Part shown: piece by piece, positions 45,375 to 63,500 of the stretch
How positions within the stretch are numbered: the first letter of the stretch is position 1
Layout of the letters: the number at the start of each line of letters is the position of its first letter
Assembly (NCBI RefSeq): GCF_026151205.1
Contig: NC_087084.1
Span: 1,960,312-2,024,311, forward strand
Length of the DNA stretch: 64,000 nt
Direction: 5' to 3'
Source: Bolinopsis microptera
Taxonomy: Eukaryota; Ctenophora; Tentaculata; Lobata; Bolinopsidae
Notes under the pieces: generated by a model
Database searches by the model: none
Seen by the model: only the letters and a program-made list of their open reading frames with translations
What the model was told of the DNA's origin: nothing
Position numbers and translations under genes: made by a program

Positions 45375-46446
45375 TGCAGATGTACACTCATACACTTTCA
45401 TTCGAGATCATGCTATCAGAAGAAATGGATGGATTACCTTGATAATAAGATCTTCTGATACAAAACAAATAAAAGACTGAAAATATGTTAAGCTCGATAG
45501 GAGAAGATAAGAAACATTTTTCTGTATAGAGGTCAAAATAATGTGCGGAGTAATAAGATGATTAAACTGTAGTTGAACTGAATTGAGTGAATGTTAGATA
45601 GCTGGTAGACATAATAACTTAACTACTAAATTTCCCGTTAGCTAACTTTTAGTAGTTCCAGATTTGAAAATAATTAATTTTTGATATTGTTTTTTTTGCT
45701 TTTATAGCTTTTGTCTAAGGTTTTTTTCAGCATTTTTAATAAGTTTTACGAGCATGGAGCTATGACCTTAAAGAACGATAACTTAAATTAAATAATTTTC
45801 CGCATGTGTTTTTTGGATAATGAAGTGAACCTGCCACGTAGTTACGTTTTTTTAAATGATATTATTCAATTCTGCAAACAAAACCTGAATCTGAGAATAT
45901 TTTTAAGTTATATTAATTGTATTTATCAGCCATCTTGTTACTGTACACGAAATATTTAGGTATTACTGTTTAGGTAGTACTACTGTTATATCTTTGTATT
46001 TATTTATCCGTGCTTGTACATTTGTTTAGGAGAAATCATGGGCTTTGGACACAAATAAACATTAAACCTATCCACTGACATTGTAAAGTATATTATGTAG
46101 CGTAAAAATAATTCTGTCTCTGTATCTAGACTTTATAATCAAATTTTTTCGACAGTCTGACAAGACAGTTAAAGTGTGCTTTGTTCTTTAACTCAATAAA
46201 ATATATTGAGTATTATGGCAATTTAAGTCAAATTTTACAATTATTGTCTCTTCCCCTAGCAAAGTTTAAATTTACTAGCAAAGTTTAAATTTCTAGCTGA
46301 TGTGATTTTAACAACAACTGAAGAGAGAAATAGAAACAACTGATAATTTCAGACGTTGACGAGAAACTGAAGAGAAAAATAGAGAGTTACCAAGAAAGAG
46401 AAATCAAAAGTGAAACAAAAATCAAAACCAAAAGTGAAACCAAAAG
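45375..46446. other. TMC 3' UTR and spacer before ANKMY1 copy A
   Basis: No other gene. It is conserved with 56403-57586 of unit B. Confidence 0.6.
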
Positions 46447-48119
46447 ATGACAAGTTCCATGGATCCGGGTGTGATTGGAGATTTGATACGAACACTACCT
46501 CACCATCTCCTTCCACCTTGTAAATATGAGTGCAAAGGTAACTTAGACAATATTCTGCTGAAAATTGAGACAAGATGTCATATCAGGATAAATATCAATA
46601 AATACCAAGATAAATACCAAATTTGTTTTTACATAATATTTTGTTTGCTGCCATTCAGTGTACCATAAGTTCTAATGTGAGTTACCGGTTAGATATCTGT
46701 CAGTTGCCTGTTAAATATCTGTTACCTTTTAGATATCTGTTCGTTACTTCTAATTTACTTCTAAGTTACCACCATGTTACCTATTCGTTACCTCTTAGTT
46801 ACCTCTTATTTACCTCTTAGTTACCTCTTAGTTACCTCTTAGTTACCGTACCTCTTAGTTACCTCTTAGTTACCTCTTAGTTACCCCTTAGTTACCTCTT
46901 AGTTACCTCTTAGTTTCCTCTTAACTAGTTACCCATTACAGGAGGAGCTAAATATTATGGAGAGATAGTGGACTTCAAGAGACAGGGCCGGGGAATAATG
47001 ACTTACCCTGACGGAGATTTATACGACGGTAAAACATAATCATTTGGTTTTATTATTATAATTAATTAAGCAATCAGCCAGCTAGTCTGTGAATTGTTAA
47101 ATCAATCGATGATAAATCTTTTTGTTATAGTCACTCACAGTCAGCCGCTCTGACATGGTTAACCACCTTCCTTGTGTTGTTGGTTAATCATATGAGCGGG
47201 ATATAAATACCTCATTTCATTTCATTTCATTTCATTTCATTTCATTTTAAATATCTGGAAAGGATAATTATTTATGAGTCGCATTGTTGTGATTTTTAGA
47301 GTAGAACATTTTTGATAATTCCGTATTATAATATGCGACCACGGAAAATGGCTTTGCAAGTAAAAGAAACTGCTTTATAAAAACTGCTCAGCATGAAACA
47401 TGAACAAAAGTAGTTTTCAGAAAAACTTTGAATTTCGACATAGAAAATTTTCGGTCCGAGACCAGAGTCATCCCGATACGTACCTCTGAAAGTAGAGCTC
47501 CCGATTCCGAGTTCGGTTTGCAAAGGGGAGGCATGTTTTCCTAGATTGAATCGCAAAGGGGATACCTTGATACTCGATAGGTTATGAATATATTATGCTT
47601 CTTATAATTAATATAGGCTCCTTCCAATGGTCCAAATTATGCGAGAAAAATTATCATAATGTTTGTCCGTCAATGTCCGTCAATGTCCGTCAATGTCCGT
47701 CAATGTCCGCTCATGTCCCAAAAAACACGTCCGTTGTCTCATAGAATCCAAAAAGGACAGTAAGAGCAATTTCCCTTGGTCGCATATAATGCAAAATTAT
47801 TTTTGAACTCTAAACATAATTAATCTTTTTACTTTACAACTACATTATTGACCAAATTTCGTTTTTAAGGTACGTTCACTTATTCGGTATATTTCGAAAA
47901 AAAGCATGCCATATTGTTTCAACCTGCTGACTGGCAGGAGTATTATATGTATTACACAATTAAATATCTAATCAATTAAATTATTTTCTAGGTTTCTTTA
48001 ATGCGGGAGTAAAGGAAGGACAGGGAACCCAGAAGTGGTTGGACGGTTCATTTTACCAGGGACCCTTTAAAGAAGGAAAGAGACACGGGAAAGGAGTTCA
48101 CCAGTGGCCTACTGGCGAG
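46447..48119 (+). CDS. ANKMY1-like exons 1-3, upstream duplicate
   Basis: Exons 46447-46537, 46942-47028 and 47992-48119 encode the start (MTSSMDPGVIGDLIRTLPHH) and two to three MORN repeats (YYGEIVDFKRQGRGIMTYPD, then GTQKWLDGSFYQGPF and GKRHGKGVHQWPTGE). They are almost identical in protein to unit B exons 57587-58339, with all splice sites intact and the same phases. No exon 4 follows in unit A. The transcript would need to splice ~13 kb to 61131, act as an alternative first part, or be a dead-end copy. Confidence 0.8.
46660..46935 (+). repeat. TTACCTCTTAG tandem, 11-bp unit
   Basis: About fifteen copies, some diverged, just upstream of the exon 2 acceptor. The array is shorter (about ten copies) at 57817-57925 in unit B. 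Confidence 0.9.
47212..47720. repeat. Small intronic repeats in ANKMY1 copy A
   Basis: An ATTTC pentamer run lies at about 47212-47246. An inverted ~180-bp relative of the hAT-element interior lies at about 47390-47575. A 10-bp TGTCCGTCAA tandem, five copies, lies at about 47663-47712. None are in unit B, whose intron is shorter. Confidence 0.75.
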
Positions 48120-49632
48120 GTGAGGAGATTTTCAAACAATATTTTACGTTTCATTTCATAGTTTTATGATTTATTTCCAGTTTCGATTATCATTGCTATC
48201 ATTTATAATAGTGTCTAGTAAGCTAGTAATACCTTATTCAAAATCAGCCTTTCGATCAATAGTTTTCAAGAAGGTAAAAAAGAAATTGTGGGAATTTATG
48301 TAATATATAATTTGAATACGTTTTTATTACCTTCCACTTATAATTTAATGGGATAATCATCACTCATTATAAGTAAGTGTTTGTAAAGATAAGTAATCGA
48401 ATCGAGATCATAATGATATAATATTAGCGTCAAATATACTTTATACGCATGAAAAGAACCCCAATTCAGTAGACCTTTTGTCTATTATATTATAATAAAT
48501 TGATAATAAAATATATTTCTAAGTACTCTATTTTTCATGAACTCGAGACTCTAGGTTACTGAGTTATATTATTATATTGTTTATTGACGGGAAGGCTGTT
48601 AATTTAGGATAGAGTTTTTGTGGCACGTATCTCAGTTTGTTCTTTTGTAGTTGTTCTCACACAGCTGAGTATAAGTTTTACAACTTAAAAGCAGTGTTTA
48701 TAATTCAATTTATTATTATTATTTATATGTTACAGTTCTGGTCGGGGCTTTTTAAGGTATAAGCACAACCAAATCGCATTATAAATTTGGTTAGACCTTA
48801 AAAGCAATCCACTTTTCCATTATTATCATACAGGAGGTGTTGTAGCTGAACAAGTTTAATGTGGTAAATGTAGAGGTCGTTAGGGTTATTATTTATTGAT
48901 TTGGGTTTCGATATACTGGGCTACTGGAAATTTGGGCTATATCGGTTTTCTCCTTTTATATCTGGATTTATTTAGAAGCATTCATTTCTGTATAATTATG
49001 TATTGTTTGAATAGATTTAGATAAAAATAAGTTCACGTGAAGATTAAATTGGCCAATCATGACCTTCAATTATTATGGAAACTCCAAACTTGACAGTTTT
49101 CAAAGGCTCAAGCCGGGACGTGTACTTCGTATATACTTATATACCTCAAGTTACATTCCACTGGATTAAATGATCAATTGATCATAAAGAAGGGAACTTA
49201 AACTGAAGAATGAGAAACTATAAATTATTAAACTTGTATTTTTAAATTGTAACGTCGCACTCACTATCACTAAGTCTGGAGAATCATAATAGTATTGCAA
49301 AGTAATTGACAGAAAATTGCTGATAATCATTGTTACAAGTTAACTGAATTACAATTTTAAATTTTAAATTATAATAATTTGAAGGCTCGATACGATTGGA
49401 AATGGTTGCAAAAAGTCTAAAACCACAAAAATAATATAATATGGTTCAATGAAATCACATTTTAAATGTCAATATTCTATAACAATTACCACAACATGGC
49501 GAATTATCCTAAAAGCTTAAACAGTTAACTAATTCTAAAAATATAAACTTTACATGCAACATTAACTTTATGGTCATCTCTTTATACTGGCATCACGTGG
49601 TCATCTCCTCAGTGGCTTCGGCAGCAGCAGCT

Positions 49633-54677
<5,045 letters not shown>

Positions 54678-54879
54678 TTTTGCACTTCGTTTTTGAATGT
54701 ACCAAAGTAATAGTAAAGGGATTCAGCTCAAAATGATCTTAATAAATTTACTAGTGGTGGCCTTATCACGTTAATATAATTCTAAGGTACTCAAACGAAA
54801 AAGTGTGTCCTGCCATCCTACAGGCCCGCTCTTATATATCATTAAATAGTATAAACAATCTCCCACACGTCTAAATAAT

Positions 54880-55345
54880 TCCCAAACTATCCTCCTTCAA
54901 GTAACCATAACAAAGGTGCTAAAATTCACCCTCTGATAATCCAAACAGAGATGTTAAAATGAACTATCTCTAGCAATCTCTAAACAATTCCTAATAACTA
55001 TCTTCCTTGTAACCAAAACAGAGGTGTTAAAATGATCCCTCTGATAATAAAAACAGAGATGTTAAAATGAACTCTCTGCTCCCCAAAAACTTGCTAACCA
55101 AAACTGAGGTGTTAAACTGAACTCTCTGCACTACCCTGCTGTACTAAATGTCGTACAATAATATATACCCTAAAATACTACGCTAAAATACTGCTCCCCA
55201 TAACTCTCTGCTCTAAACAATTCCTAAACTATCCTCCTTGTAACCAAAACAGAGGTGTTAAAATTAACCCTCTGATAATCAAAACAGAGATGTTAAACTG
55301 AACTCTCTGCTCTACCCTGCTGTACTAAATGTCGTACACTAATAA
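54880..55345. repeat. Degenerate tandem of ~65-bp units
   Basis: Repeats built from AAAACAGAGGTGTTAAAATG and ACTCTCTGCTCTACCCTGCT, two to four imperfect copies, upstream of the kringle gene's first exon. The equivalent site of unit A lacks them. Confidence 0.65.
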
Positions 55346-55666
55346 TATGCTCTAAAATACTACCCTAAAATACTGCTAAAACGAGTACACAACATATCCT
55401 CTCCACAAAATTTTGTGGAAGTTCTCCATTGCATTGCAATGGATAACTTTACAAATTCTAATATTATATATATATTAAATTTTATACCTACAATCCTTTG
55501 AAGCGAATGATGTGCTATATTCTCAACTGACTGCATTTAAAAAGTTTTAAACTCAATTCACGACGAGCTTTAAGTTTAAACAACATTTTATCTTAAACTT
55601 GAAACATGTCATTGGCATCACAATTTATTACTATAATCTAAAGCTGATAAAGTTCTAATCTTACTA

Positions 55667-55985
55667 TCTTACTATATATAAAGCGAGACGATATATATAT
55701 ATGTGTATATATCCGTGCCATTTTACTGACACCACGGCATCAACTTTAACGCGACTTTCCGCAAAAACCGTAAAAGATATACAACTGAAACTTTTTTGAC
55801 TGGGTCAAATGCTTTAATGGCCTTCGAATCAGCATGAAAAAATAAAAAATTGGCCAAGGAATAATAATTTTAGTGCCCAAAATTTGGACTCTCAAGTGGT
55901 GTCAAAAACGCGAATTAAATAGGTAATAATTATTTTAGTCTCTCGAGTCTTGACACCACTTTAGGGTAAGACGGGTTCCTGCTAG
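55667..55985 (+). mobile_element. Possible non-autonomous Helitron
   Basis: Begins TCTTACTATATATAAAGCGA after an A and ends CTAG before a T, the Helitron insertion context. An 11-bp inverted repeat (AGTGGTGTCAA / TTGACACCACT, 55895-55905 and 55950-55960) lies upstream of the 3' end. A truncated second copy of the 5' end follows at 55986-56055. The paralogous site in unit A (about 38125) lacks it. Confidence 0.45.
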
Positions 55986-56285
55986 TATATATAAAGCGAG
56001 ACGATACATATGTGTTTATCCGTGCCATTTTACTGACACCACGGCATCAACTTTAACGTGTATAATCTAATGCTGATAAAGTTAAAGACTAATCTTTAAC
56101 CACTTAAAAACGCGTACGTGTAAAAAGTTTAGATATTGCCCAAGTCAATATAGAATTAGAAGGTACCGTTTTTTATCCCTTTTTACATTTTTTTCTGGAT
56201 GAAACTTTTAGCTTATAAGTTGAGTAATGCTCAAAATGGAATTAAGCTTGGTAAACAAATCAATTTTTAACCTTATCAATTTCAG

Positions 56286-56402
56286 ATGACGCTGAGAAAC
56301 GAGATCATGGGATCCGAGCTTAACATGCTGAGAATTGACAAAGCTAATTTCTTAAAAGAAAAACGCTTAGGTTCAAATGGAAATGGGAATAGATATGACT
56401 GA
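56286..56402 (+). pseudogene. Duplicate of TMC terminal exon 13
   Basis: Same acceptor (ATTTCAG) and frame as 45258-45374: MTLRNEIMGSELNMLRIDKA ... ending in TGA, with one substitution near the C-terminus (Lys to Arg). Exon 12 is deleted upstream in unit B, so it can be used only by long-range splicing from 39447; otherwise it is a relic. Confidence 0.8.
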
Positions 56403-57586
56403 TGCAGATGTACACTCATACACTTTAATTTGAGATCATTCCATCAGAAGAAATAGATGGATTAACCTTGATAATAAGATCTTCTGATATAAAGCAAAAA
56501 AAAGACTGAAAATATGATTAGCTCAATATATATAATAGGACTCAATATATACAATAGGACTAGGAGAAGATAAGAAACATTTTTCTGTATAGATGTCAAA
56601 ATAATGTGCGGAGTAATGAAATGTTTAAACTGTAGTTAAACTGAATTGAGTGAATGTTAGATAGCTGGTAGCCATCATAACTTAATTACTAAATTTACCG
56701 TTAGCTAACTTTTAGTAGTTCCAGATTTGAAAAAAAGTTAATTTTTGATATTATTACATTATTTTTCTTTTGTAGCTTTTGTCTAAAGTTTTTTTCCCCA
56801 GCATTTTTAATAAGTTTTTCCCCAGCATTTTTGATAAGTTCTTTTGTTCGGACGTTGAAGCCGCCCTAAGTCGAGTCGAGAGTTTACGAGCATGGAACTA
56901 TGATATGACCTTAAAAAACGATAACTTAAATTGAATAATTTTCCGCATGTGTTTTTTGGATAATAAAGTGAACCTGCCACGTAGTTACGTTTTTAAAAAT
57001 GATATTTATTATTCAATTCTGCAAACCAAACCTGAATCTCAGAATCTGAGAATATTTTTTAATTATTAATTTATCAGCCATCTTGTTACTGTACACGAAA
57101 TATTTACTATTTAAAAGTATTATTGTTTAGGTAGTACAGCTGTTATATCTTTGTATTTATTTATCCGTGCTTGTACATTTATTTGTTTAGGAGAAATCAT
57201 GGGCTTTGGACGCAAATAAACTCTGTATACTGTTAAGTATAATTTATGTAACGCAAAAAATAGTTCTGTCTCTGTAGACTTTATAATCATATTTTTTCGA
57301 CAGTCTGACAAGACAGTTAAAATGTGCTTTGTTCTTTAACTCATAAAATATACTGAGTATTATGGCAATTTAAGTCAAATTTTACAATTATTGTCTCTTC
57401 CCCTAGCAAAGTTTAATTTTCTAGCTGATGTGATTTTAACAACAACTGAAGAGAGAAATAGAAACAACTGATAATTTCTGACCGTGACGAGAAACTGAAG
57501 AGAATAATAGAGATTTACCAAGAAAGAGAAATCAAAAGTGAAATCAAAAGTGAAACCAAAATTAAAACCAAAAGTGAAACCAAAAG

Positions 57587-60500
57587 ATGACAAGTTCAGT
57601 GGATCCGAGTGTGATTGGAGATTCAATACGAACACTACCTCACCATCTCCTTCCACCTTGTAAATATGAGTACAAAGGTAAATTAGACAATATTCTGCTG
57701 AAAATTATATCAAGAGAATTATATCAATAAATACCAAGATAAATACCAAATTTGTTTTTACATTATATTTTGTTTGCTGCCATTTAGTCTTTTAGTGTAC
57801 CATAAGTTCTAATGTGAGTTACCTGTCAGTTACCTCTTAGTTACCTCTTAGTTACCTCTAAGTTACCTCTTAGTTACCTCTTAGTTACCTTTTAGTTACC
57901 TCTTAGTTACCTATTAACTAGTTACCCATTACAGGAGGAGCTAAATATTATGGAGAGATAGTGGACTTCAAGAGACAGGGCCGGGGAATAATGACTTACC
58001 CTGACGGAGATTTATACGACGGTAAAACATAATCATTTGGTTTTATCATTATAATTAATTAAGCAATTACCCAGCTAGTCTGTAAATTGTTAAAACAATC
58101 GATGATAAATCTTTTTATAATTTTATAAAAAAGCATGTTATATTGTTTCAACCTGACTGGCAGGAGTATACATTACACAATTAAATATTTAATCAATTAA
58201 TTAAATTCTAGGTTTCTTCAATGCGGGAGTAAAGGAAGGACAGGGAACCCAGAAGTGGTTGGACGGTTCATTTTACCAGGGACCCTTTAAAGAAGGAAAG
58301 AGACACGGGAAAGGAGTTCACCAGTGGCCTACAGGCGAGGTGAGAATATTTTACATTTCATTTCATAGTTTTAAGATTTATTTAAAGTTTCGGTTATCAT
58401 CACTGATTAAGAGTGATTTTAGTAAATAATAAATAATAACTAATTGAAATTCACTGTGTTAACTGTGATAAAATGTAGTAAGATTTTATAGTTTTCGGGA
58501 AATAGTGACATTTGTAGTTCTGTAACTTAAAAGATTTGACAAAGAAACAAATCACAGTTCGCATTTACTAATATAGAGAAACTTAATTACTCTTCACTTC
58601 AAACTTCAAAAAATATCAACTCACTTTATAGCATAAAACGGAATATTCACTGGCGCACTGAATGGTAATCGGTGCAGAAGATGTTTACATATTTTGTTCA
58701 AAAACTGTCCATGCTTAAAAAATGAAGTAGGGTAAAATACTCAAACAACAAAATCACCATACTGTAAATAATCTAAAATACTTATTGTTCAAATCTAGAC
58801 TTGGAAAAGTTCATAACTAATAGCTTCATATACGATCAGAAACACGTTCGTGATATTTATGAATTAAAGTCTTTACTCAAATACCTAATGCTTGCGCCTT
58901 GTTTCATATCAAGTAGAGATTCCGCTCTTAAGCATCTAATGCTTGTTTTGTAACTAGGAGAGATGTCGCCAGTCCCGTCAGAATCACAAGGAAGTTATCT
59001 GCAAACGTTTTTTTTTAATAATAAGAAAATAAATTATAATGTATGTTGTGTGTAATTTAAGTTTCCAAGAGAAGCAATACCAACAATCAGACGAAAAAAC
59101 ATTAAGTGTTATTGTACTTTACTTACTTTTGTCATCTTTCGCTCCATTTCCATCTTCTCCTTCTCCTTCTCCTTCTCCTTCTCCTTCTCCTTCTCCTTCT
59201 CCTTCTCCTTCTCCTTCTCCTTCTCCTTCTCCTTCTCCTTCTCCTTCTCCTTCTCCTTCTCCTTCTCCTTCTCCTTCTCCTTCTCCTTCTCCTTCTCCTT
59301 CTCCTTCGCCTTCGCCTTCGCCTTCGCCTTCGCCTTGACCTTCGCCTTCTCCTTCTCCTTCTCCTTCTCCTTCTCCTTCTCCTTCTCCTTCTCCTTCTCC
59401 TTCTCCTTCTCCTTCTCCTTCTCCTTCATCCTCAATCACCTCTTCTCTAGAGACCTCCAGCAAAGCAACTGCAGTCTTACCAACATTTTCAATGAACTCA
59501 AAGCAGCAAATAAACTCGCTAGACTCAGTGGCAGGATCAACAAACAACAGGAATGTTTCTTCTCCGTTCTCATAAGGCACTGAGGAATGGAACTCAAACC
59601 CCGAGTCAGTCCCAGTTATTTCAGACTCATCACTACGAAGCCATTTCGTTTTAATGGGAGCTTGGTTTGCACCAGAAAGGACACAGGAGAGTGTTCCGGT
59701 GGTCTCATCACCTGTAACGTTATAACTGTTGGGAGTAATGGTCACGTGATCAATATTCACAGTAGAGCTGACAGAACCACCTCCAATGCCAGTGAATGTG
59801 CAGGTGAAGGTCTGATCTGAAGTGATGCTACTTGCAGTGAAGACCCCTACCTTATCAGAACCCAAGAAATCCGTGGACAAGCTGTAGGACCCTTCATCTC
59901 CTGTTATGGGACTGCTGTTTTGAGACCATTGAACTGTGATACTTGCTTCAGAGGATGTGCCTGTGAGACTACACGAAACTGAGGTACTCTCACCTGTTAA
60001 TGTGACTGTGTTTTTACTACTGGTAATGCCAACCACATCAATCTGTCCTGTTTCTTCAACCGGTTTACCGCCTACTAATGCCCAGCACATCAAAGACATA
60101 TCCATCGTTAACAACTTAACTTCTATGGCCCAACTAAAAACCTGCTCGCTAGTAGTTTCTAAATCAACAATCCTGTACGAAACATCATTCATCTCAGAAT
60201 CACCTGCAGTACTTCCAATTATATTAGCCGAAGAATCTTTCCACATCTTCACCCCCACGGTCTCACCTTCATTAGCAGTTACCGAGCAAGTCAAAGTAGC
60301 AGTTTCCCCTGAGAAGACCATGTCGTTGGTAACTGTCATTTTGGCTGCTGATATGGCTGGTTGGAGAGCACATATAAAGCTCATGATGAGCAGATAGGTC
60401 AACATAACGAACCCGGATTAAATGATCTAGAATGGAATGGAAGTTTCAACCTTATTGAAGACAAACGAATGTGTGGGTAACTGAAAATATGTGAGTCGGA

Positions 60501-63500
60501 ATGTGGTAAGGATCTACAGATATAGTGGTTGCATCATGTGACCTCCGTGTGACCTCCATGTGACGTCCATTGATCACTCAATAAACTAGTGTATTGCGAG
60601 TATTCCCGTTTTAGCTTCCTTTCGTTATACGTAAAGTCGAGATTGCCTGCTCAAAGTTTAAGTTGGGTGTTCTCTGTTCAGAAACAGCTGTGGTATTTGC
60701 CTGAGTTGCAGTCATGCGTCTCGTTATGGAGCCACGGTTAGGAATTCCGTCGAATAAATGTTAATAAAACTTGACTCCAGGAATGCTTATATAACTATAC
60801 AAGGATATGATATTCAGAACTCAGATACATTCAATAATTTTACTACTTTAACCATCATATAATACATGCAGACAATTAAAATTTCTCTACTCATCCAGAC
60901 CCAATTAATTTGAGAAAGTTTGATAATAAACATTTAAACGGATAAAACGATATCACTAGCGTGCAATATAGGTGACGTCACATCCTCCCACTGTGACGTC
61001 ACACTTTATCACGTGACGTCACACTTTATCATGTGAAGTCACACTTTATCACGTGACGTCACACTTTATCACGTGACGTCACACTTTATCACGTGACGTC
61101 ACACCTCATCCCATTCTCCGGCACCCGCAGGTGTACGAAGGTGAGTTTGTGGAAGATAAGAGATGTGGTGCTGGTACGTACACCTGGCCCTCGGGGGACA
61201 AGTTTCAGGGACAGTTCATGGACGATGCTAAGGATGGCCAGGGAGAGTTCTTCTTTTCTAATGGCAACATTTTCAAGGTTTGTGGTGATCAGTGTAAAGC
61301 CCTTCGAAACTGATTCTTAAAAAAAGGTAAATTACCTCGAAAAATATTTGAAATAAAAGACTGAAAAACCGACCTAAAGGACCGTCATATCAATACCATG
61401 TAATCCCGCATGACATAATCATTCAAAGATGCGTGACGTCACAGTTTTGACTCCACCCAGTCACGTGACACCATACCTTCTCACGTGACGTCACACCACC
61501 TCAGGGGGAGTATAAAAAGGACGACAGGTCAGGGGAAGGAGCCATGTCCTACAAGAACACAACAGAAGACAGGGGTGTGTGGAGGGGTTGCTCTCTGGTG
61601 AAACTCTCTAACTCTGTTCTTCCTGCTAGTGTCCTGGATATAGAGGATCCTGCACCAGGTTCGTAGATAACTGGCTTGTTATGTGTCTTTTTTGGATACC
61701 TTTTGTAGTTTGATTTGTACTCTTGTAATGGCCAACTAACCGTCTCTTATTGCCAACTAAGTTATGATTTTACACTATACTTTAACTTCTGAAGATAACT
61801 TTTTACTTGGATACTGAGTCCTGTATTTTCACTTATATCTATGTATACTGTATAGTTTGTATGTAGTGTACATAATCTTCTACTCGGAGATTGAGTGTTT
61901 TATAGTGCTGTTCTGGTCCGAACCTAGTCTTGAGAAATAAGAAAATATATTTTAAAGTTTGCCAAAAACAGTAAGCCCAGAACTGTGAAGTGTGAACGCT
62001 CGATATAAAAAACAGCTGTTGTAGTAAAGAAGTAGAAAGTTACGCTTTACAAATCCTCTGAATCACTAACTAAAACGTTAGATTTTACAGATTGTGACAC
62101 GTGTGACATGAGGGAGGTAACACAAGGGTTTGTTACGTGTAACAGGCCGGAGGATGCTAAACCGATGGGAAATCTAGAGACTGCTTCTCAAGCCTTACTT
62201 CTCGCTGCTCTCAAAGGTAAACTTAAAATTGTTAAGATTTATTCAATTGAAAGAGAGGCTGCGTGATAAAAAGTCATAGTAGGCAATTTATTTCTGAAAT
62301 GACGAATTGAAAAAAGGTAAAAACGACTCATTTAACAACATCTAATCTTGTGACTTCATGGTAGAAGATAGGCACACTGAATTATTTCTGAAATAAAAAT
62401 CCGAATAAATGTATAAAACGACTACTTTACTAACAGGTGATAACGCAGCTACAGTCTACTTACTTCAACACACATGTGTAAGACCTGACGTCGCTGATTT
62501 CAACGGACTTACCCCTCTGATCGCTGCAAGCGTGAGTATAACATAACACTTAAAACTGAAATGAAAGTAAACATTCTCGGTGTACCCCTAAAGCCCTAAC
62601 GTGACGTCACAATTAATCACTGACGTCACACTTTATCACGTGACGTCACACTTAATCACGTTACGTCACACTTAATCACGTGACGTCACACTTAATCACG
62701 TGACGTCACACTTTATCACGCTCCGGCACCCCGCAGGTATTCTGCAAAACAAAGATAGTGAACATCCTGTTAGATAACGGAGCAAACGTGAACCAGTTGA
62801 CAGATAGTGGGGTGTCAGCTCTGGTGGCGTGTCATCTTCACCTCTACTTCAACTCCCAGTGTGGGTATAGTCTCAGACACAGGAAAGGTAGGTGTTTATT
62901 GTAACATATTATTATGTTTGTTTATTATAACATATTATTATATTTGTTTATTGTAACTAAATATTATTATTATGTTTGTTTATTGTAACATATTGTTATG
63001 TTTGTTTATTGTAAAATATTATTGTGTTTGTTTATTGTAACATATTGTTATGTTTGTTTATTATAACATATTATTATGTTTGTTTATTGTAACTAAATAT
63101 TATTATTATGTTTGTTTATTGTAACATATTGTTATGTTTGTTTATTGTAACATATTATTATGTTTGTTTATTGTAACATATTACTTTGTTTGTTTATTGT
63201 AACATATTATTATGTTTGTTTATTGTAACATATTACTTTGTTTGTTTATTGTAACATATTATTATGTTTGTTTATTGTAACATATTACTTTGTTTGTTTA
63301 TTGTAACATATTATTATGTTTGTTTATTGTAACATATTATTATGTTTGTTTATTGTAACATATTACTTTGTTTGTTTATTGTAACATATTATTATGTTTG
63401 TTTATTGTAACATATTATTATGTTTGTTTATTATAACATATTATTATGTTTGTTTATTGTAACATATTATTATGTTTGTTTATTGTAACATATTATTATG

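Larger units (their letters stand above)
35459..48205 (+). repeat. Segmental duplication, unit A
   Basis: Homologous in the same order to unit B (48829-58400). It contains, in order, the 3' flank and last exon of a minus-strand secreted-protein gene, that gene's first exon and promoter flank, the TMC intron 12 start and exon 13, and ANKMY1 exons 1-3. Unit A retains TMC exon 12 (39291-39447), which unit B lacks. The middles of the secreted-protein genes are not homologous. Confidence 0.85.

Noticed and set aside
46349-46573. Phe-rich minus-strand frame, repeated at 57375-57656
   Set aside because: It is the antisense shadow of the ANKMY1 5' UTR and exon 1, present in both units only because the DNA is duplicated.
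59039-59450. Plus-strand Ser-Pro, Leu and Phe repeat proteins
   Set aside because: They are other-frame shadows of the hexamer that encodes the Glu-Gly tail of the minus-strand Ig protein.
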